Below the pieces are notes generated by a model that was not told where the DNA came from, searched no databases, and saw only the letters and a program-made list of their open reading frames with translations. DNA of 9,036 nt from an uncultured Clostridia bacterium. GTDB taxonomy: Bacteria; Bacillota; Clostridia; Christensenellales; UBA1242. The position numbers were made by a program, and so were the translations under genes. The stretch lies in contig CANQRC010000036.1 in NCBI GenBank assembly GCA_947626155.1, positions 1 through 9,036 on the forward strand. The letters run 5' to 3'. Shown piece by piece: positions 6,380 through 9,036 of the stretch. Every line of letters begins with the position of its first letter. Position 1 is the first letter of the stretch.

Positions 6380-7078
6380 TTAGCAAGATGTTTTTATTCT
6401 ATTGATAATCAAATCCTCTACAACCAATTTCTTTTCTGCAAAAACATTCTCATAAATAATTTCAGCCAAATCATTCGCGGGCATAAAAGTCTGTTGTTTT
6501 TCAAGTGATACATAATCTCGACTGTTCTTATAAAAATTAGTGTTTATTCCGCCAGGATACACTCCATAAACCTGCACCTTTGAACCGGAGTAGGCGGCTT
6601 TTAGACTTTCTGTATATCCTCGTTCAGCCCACTTGGTTGCACAGTAAACGCTTTCCTGTTTGTTTCCGCGCAATGCCGCTGACGACATTATGTTAACAAT
6701 TTTTCCGCCCTTTTCTTCAATAAGTTTTAAAACATGTGTGCAGAAATAAATCATTCCTTTCAAACCCTCAAAGCACAAGTCAACATCTGCTGCGGTGTAT
6801 TCCGTTGGTATTTTAAACGAGGGTGACCCGGCGCAATTTATTAAAACTTCAATCTTTCCTAATTTTGATATTTCCTCAACTGTTGTTTTTACAAATTCCT
6901 CATCCGAAACATCTCCGCAAAAAGACTTGTAATTGTGAGGTAAACTCTTTTCTATATTTTGCAAAGCACGCTCGTCCTTGTCCACATTGCAAACAAAAAA
7001 ATTGTTTTTAAATAAAACCTTTACGAGTTCAAACCCAAGTCCGTTCGCCCCTCCTGTAACTATTGCAATTTTTTTCAT
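6380..7078 (-). CDS. Short-chain dehydrogenase/reductase (SDR)
   Basis: A 232-residue classical SDR, close to the family's usual 230-250. Visible are the Rossmann motif TGGANGLG (8-15), an acidic residue at the end of the second strand (NVDKDE, 31-36; Asp favours NAD over NADP, though not decisively), GDVSD (55-59), NCAG (81-84, in place of NNAG), the catalytic Ser in NIMSSAALRG (129-138), and the Y145-x3-K149 pair. The YPGGINTNF stretch (174-182) is the cofactor loop. It should oxidise or reduce a small alcohol/carbonyl; substrate unknown. GGGAGGGAG precedes ATG 7078. It is the second gene of a four-gene unit. Confidence 0.94.
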   Translation of the reverse strand: MKKIAIVTGGANGLGFELVKVLFKNNFFVCNVDKDERALQNIEKSLPHNYKSFCGDVSDEEFVKTTVEEISKLGKIEVLINCAGSPSFKIPTEYTAADVDLCFEGLKGMIYFCTHVLKLIEEKGGKIVNIMSSAALRGNKQESVYCATKWAERGYTESLKAAYSGSKVQVYGVYPGGINTNFYKNSRDYVSLEKQQTFMPANDLAEIIYENVFAEKKLVVEDLIINRIKTSC

Positions 7079-7142
7079 AATCTCCCTCCCATTAAGACCC
7101 TTTACTTGTTTTATGCCACCGCCAAAAAAGTCGGTCTTTGAT

Positions 7143-7646
7143 TTACTTTTTTAACAATTTGCAGCCAATTCTTAATAAATAAGTTTCCAATGTTTCATTT
7201 TCTTTTAAAATTATCTTTTGGTGTTTGTTGTCTTTAAGTGCTTTAACATATTTTGGATATGCTTCACAAACACCTTTTATCCAATCATCATTATTTCCGC
7301 GATTTCGATACAACCCTATGTAGTTTTTGAAAGCATTTTTTGATGGATAGCAAATTATATAATCTACATCATTTTTCTCATATAAGGGCAACATTTCAAG
7401 TTTTAGCCAAATCAAAATAACATCATATTTTTGGATGCTATCTCGTATAGCATCAATATAATTGTCGGGGAAATTTTTGTTTGGTATTCGATTTTTTGTT
7501 CCCTTTAATTTCTCATATTCTTCCGCCGAAAAACTTGAGTAGTCATAAACATATCGACTACTTTCCAAATCCACAACATTTTTATATTTTTTTGCAAGAG
7601 ATGTTTTTCCAACGCCTGCAAAACCAGCTATAATTATTTTTTTCAT
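7143..7646 (-). CDS. Small P-loop NTPase, nucleoside/nucleotide kinase-like
   Basis: A 167-residue protein beginning with a Walker A loop, GFAGVGKTS (8-16), and followed by VVDLESS (24-30), an order seen in small phage- and host-encoded nucleotide kinase-like proteins. YDVILIW (74-80) is the Walker B-like strand. YIICYPSKNAFKNYIGLYRN (96-115) plus Arg116 is the position of a lid/substrate region. Probably binds ATP and transfers phosphate to a small substrate, which is unidentified. AAGGGG lies 5 bp before ATG 7646. No separate promoter is obvious in the short space after the tRNA remnant, so transcription may start further upstream at the repeat R3 promoter. Confidence 0.85.
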   Translation of the reverse strand: MKKIIIAGFAGVGKTSLAKKYKNVVDLESSRYVYDYSSFSAEEYEKLKGTKNRIPNKNFPDNYIDAIRDSIQKYDVILIWLKLEMLPLYEKNDVDYIICYPSKNAFKNYIGLYRNRGNNDDWIKGVCEAYPKYVKALKDNKHQKIILKENETLETYLLRIGCKLLKK

Positions 7647-7683
7647 TGTTCCCCTTAAATTAAGACAATTTACACGTTTTATA

Positions 7684-7728
7684 TGGAGCTGGTGGTGGGA
7701 ATCGGACCCACGACCTATTGATTACGAA
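7684..7728 (-). pseudogene. tRNA-Thr(CGT) remnant, 3' half
   Basis: On the minus strand this gives anticodon loop TTCGTAA (anticodon CGT), the 3' anticodon strand TCAAT, variable loop AGGTC, a perfect T-stem (GTGGG/CCCAC), acceptor strand CACCAGC, discriminator T and encoded CCA. The T-loop is TCCGATT, lacking the near-invariant T55. No matching 5' acceptor strand (GCTGGTG) or D-stem is found. The base directly before the loop reads CTTCC, which cannot pair with TCAAT, while TTGATT, the right partner, lies 20-odd bases further upstream. This looks like a broken or chimeric tRNA rather than a working one; an unusual intron-like insertion is a remoter alternative. Confidence 0.65.
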
Positions 7729-7735
7729 GGAAGTG

Positions 7736-7766
7736 TTCTCGTCGCCCGCAATCAACTGCTCTTGCC
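7736..7766 (-). repeat. Repeat D, copy D2 (fused to tRNA remnant)
   Basis: Matches D1 (4783-4813) at 29 of 31 positions. It directly precedes the tRNA-Thr 3' half on the minus strand. Its AGAGCAGTTGATT part lies where the tRNA's 5' half would be expected, separated from the anticodon loop by extra sequence beginning GCGGGCGACGAGAACACTT. Confidence 0.7.
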
Positions 7767-7809
7767 ACCTATTCCCTTTTGTTTTTCTCATGTTTACAAT
7801 AGGCAAAGA

Positions 7810-7850
7810 AAAATAGGTGTATAAGTTTTCACTCCTTATACACCTATTTT
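7810..7850. terminator. Long perfect hairpin, probable bidirectional terminator
   Basis: A 16-bp perfect stem (7810-7825 with 7835-7850) with a 9-nt loop; both outer ends are A/T runs, so RNA from either strand finishes in U's. It lies 65 bp after the DUF488 stop and would end the radical SAM-DUF488 transcript. Its right arm overlaps the -10 of repeat R3. Confidence 0.75.
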
Positions 7851-7883
7851 ACACCTAAATCTCAAATTTTCCAAATGTTTTAC
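7844..7883 (-). repeat. Dispersed 40-bp repeat, copy R3
   Basis: 36 of 40 identical to R1 (1199-1238); related to R2. It lies between the DUF488 stop and the tRNA remnant. Confidence 0.75.
7846..7874 (-). promoter_or_regulatory. Promoter-like element in repeat R3
   Basis: TTGGAA (7874-7869) and TAAAAT (7851-7846) with a 17-bp spacer, the same geometry as R1. Start would be near 7839, inside the hairpin; it could supply the transcript of the tRNA remnant and the four-gene operon at 7646-4833. Confidence 0.45.
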
Positions 7884-7914
7884 GCTTTTAAACTGCCTAA
7901 TTCGTTCTATATTT

Positions 7915-8265
7915 TTATAATTCGTCCACCTTTATGCCCAAATTGTCTTCCAGCCACTTTGCCACCATTCTGCGATGACAAAAAGTGGTGCCGTTTTCAA
8001 TGTCGGCATATTTTTCATAGCACAAAAGCACAGCGTTGTCACCAAGTTCGTCAAAAACTTGCTGCGGATTCAACTTTGACAGCACTTTGTCATAATAAAT
8101 TTTCTTATAAAGTTTTTCGTCTTTGATTTTGATTATCTCCGCCGGTGGCGCAAGTTTTGAATATGTATCTCCATCCCAAAACTTGGCAAATCTCGCGATT
8201 GAAACAAAACGATATCCTTTGTCCTTTGGATAACTCCTAACTTTTCCAAAATATCCCGTTTTCAT
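7915..8265 (-). CDS. DUF488 family protein
   Basis: A 116-residue protein, shortish for the family. The C-terminal signature is LLCYEK (80-85) followed by FCHRRMVAKWL (95-105), the 'LLC-E----CHR--v---l' core of DUF488. The N-terminal half (VSIARFAKFW, then APPAEIIK) is less typical than the usual 'TIGHS' opening and fits the shorter subfamily. Function of DUF488 is not established. The start codon overlaps the stop of the radical SAM gene in ATGA (8262-8265), so the two are translated in tandem and probably work together. The 3' end is followed by the 7810-7850 hairpin. Confidence 0.87.
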   Translation of the reverse strand: MKTGYFGKVRSYPKDKGYRFVSIARFAKFWDGDTYSKLAPPAEIIKIKDEKLYKKIYYDKVLSKLNPQQVFDELGDNAVLLCYEKYADIENGTTFCHRRMVAKWLEDNLGIKVDEL

Positions 8266-9036
8266 TTCAAATCTCCATCAAACAAACTTGTTTGGACATT
8301 TTCATCAGTCGCGCGGACTATGTATTCATCCGGATTTTTCTCTTCTGGCAAAAGTTCAATGTTTGGCGCGAGTTTTCTAAGGCAAAATTTGTAATAAACT
8401 TGTTTACCTGTCGGCCTAAGCAAATTAACGCAATCTTGCAGATATTTTGCCCAGTCTTGCCATTTGTCCTCACTTTTGTAGTTGTTGATTTTTCCAATTT
8501 TGTAGTGGTCCACACAGTCGAGTTCCAGCGTTTTTCGAATAAGTGCCAAACTTTCCTCCGGCTCGATCGTCGGCTCAAAACTTGCAAAAGTTCTTATGCC
8601 ATTGTCATGCAAAATTTTCAAAGTTTCAAGTCTTTCGCTTGGGAGTGCGGCAAACGGCTCCCAATATTTGCTCTTATCTTCGTCCAAAAATGTCAGCGTT
8701 GTTCCAACGGTTATGCGGTCGCCAAATGTTTTGAAAATATCCAAATCGCGCAGCATTTTCTTTCCACCTTTTGATAGCACCGCCACAGGAACATGATAAG
8801 CGCTGAGCATCTTCAAAACTTCACGCGTTGTGGCACTGCCGTCCGCGTTGTCGCAATAAACATCCCCAACAAAAGACAAAAGCACCTGCTCTTTGTAGAC
8901 ATTCTTTTGCAGGTCTTTTTCCAAATATTTTAAAATATCCTTTCTTGGCTCTGGTTTTCCAAAATAAGTCGCGCTTGACTTTTGCAAAGTGTGCGGCGCA
9001 TAACAATATCTGCATCGATGGCTGCACCCGATGTAA
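8262..9036 (-). CDS. Radical SAM protein, SplB-like (5' end outside the window)
   Basis: The frame is open to the right edge. Its first visible residues are YIGCSHRCRYCYAPHT, giving C-x3-C-x2-C for the SAM-cleaving [4Fe-4S] cluster, in the YxGCxHxCxYCYA form seen in spore photoproduct lyase-like (SplB / Rv2578c) proteins. Downstream come VLLSFVGDVYCDNA, VLSKGG, FGDRITVGTTLTF and FASFEPTIEPEE, matching successive strands of the TIM-barrel core. It continues through HYKIGKINNY and ends TSLFDGDLK. Only a few tens of N-terminal residues should be missing. A methionine cannot be assigned; a TTG at 8987 is internal, because it would exclude the cluster cysteines. Co-translated with DUF488 by an ATGA overlap. 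Substrate unknown; DNA photolesion repair is one possibility by similarity only. Confidence 0.9.
   Translation of the reverse strand, partial: YIGCSHRCRYCYAPHTLQKSSATYFGKPEPRKDILKYLEKDLQKNVYKEQVLLSFVGDVYCDNADGSATTREVLKMLSAYHVPVAVLSKGGKKMLRDLDIFKTFGDRITVGTTLTFLDEDKSKYWEPFAALPSERLETLKILHDNGIRTFASFEPTIEPEESLALIRKTLELDCVDHYKIGKINNYKSEDKWQDWAKYLQDCVNLLRPTGKQVYYKFCLRKLAPNIELLPEEKNPDEYIVRATDENVQTSLFDGDLK

Noticed and set aside
1199..7883. Integron cassette array explaining the repeats between small genes
   Set aside because: Genes face both directions, the repeats lack the attC inverted-core structure, and no integrase is present.
8292..8774. Plus-strand open frame of 160 codons opposite the radical SAM gene
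   Set aside because: Its coding strand complements clear radical SAM core motifs; Cys/Phe-rich composition is typical of an antisense shadow.
8262..8987. Starting the radical SAM gene at TTG 8987
   Set aside because: The frame stays open upstream and encodes the CX3CX2C cluster motif, so the true start is outside the window.
1..9036. CRISPR array, transposase, integrase or toxin-antitoxin pair
   Set aside because: No regularly spaced repeats, no recombinase motifs, and the lone XRE gene has no small partner gene beside it.

Overview
The window comes from a low-GC bacterium. Gene starts carry strong AGGAGG-type ribosome binding sites, promoters are of the sigma-A TTGACA/TATAAT type, and intrinsic hairpin plus U-run terminators are used. 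With many small regulators and a large secreted repeat protein this fits an uncultured gut-type Clostridia/Firmicutes, but no marker gene here fixes the taxonomy. It is a mosaic of small accessory genes, mostly on the minus strand.

Layout. 1-535 (minus) is the signal-peptide end of a large secreted, adhesin-like protein that runs off the left edge. 619-707 is a strikingly phased A/T-tract region. 723-1181 (minus) is a Nudix hydrolase. 1365-2416 (plus) is a two-gene operon of small membrane proteins, each ending in a SHOCT domain. It converges on 2498-3136 (minus), an XRE regulator whose C-terminal half looks like the all-alpha domain of a VirD4/TraG coupling protein. 3276-3647 (minus) is a split zinc-ribbon protein. 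3868-4722 (plus) is an orphan coiled-coil protein behind a consensus promoter, ending in a terminator shared with the next minus-strand operon. 4833-7646 (minus) reads, in transcription order: P-loop kinase-like protein, short-chain dehydrogenase, IPP-isomerase-like Nudix protein, DUF1848 Fe-S/radical-SAM-like protein. 7684-7850 holds a broken tRNA-Thr(CGT) and a long perfect hairpin. 7915-9036 (minus) is a DUF488 gene translationally coupled to a radical SAM protein that runs off the right edge.

The genes do not form one recognised pathway. The two radical SAM/Fe-S proteins, two Nudix enzymes, the dehydrogenase and the small kinase suggest nucleotide or damaged-metabolite housekeeping, but that is inference. 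The least expected signals are non-coding: a 40-bp dispersed repeat in three intergenic regions (1199, 3744, 7844) that carries promoter-like -35/-10 spacing in two copies; a second repeat pair (4783 and 7736), one copy of which is spliced into the broken tRNA; and the 10-bp-phased A-tract array.
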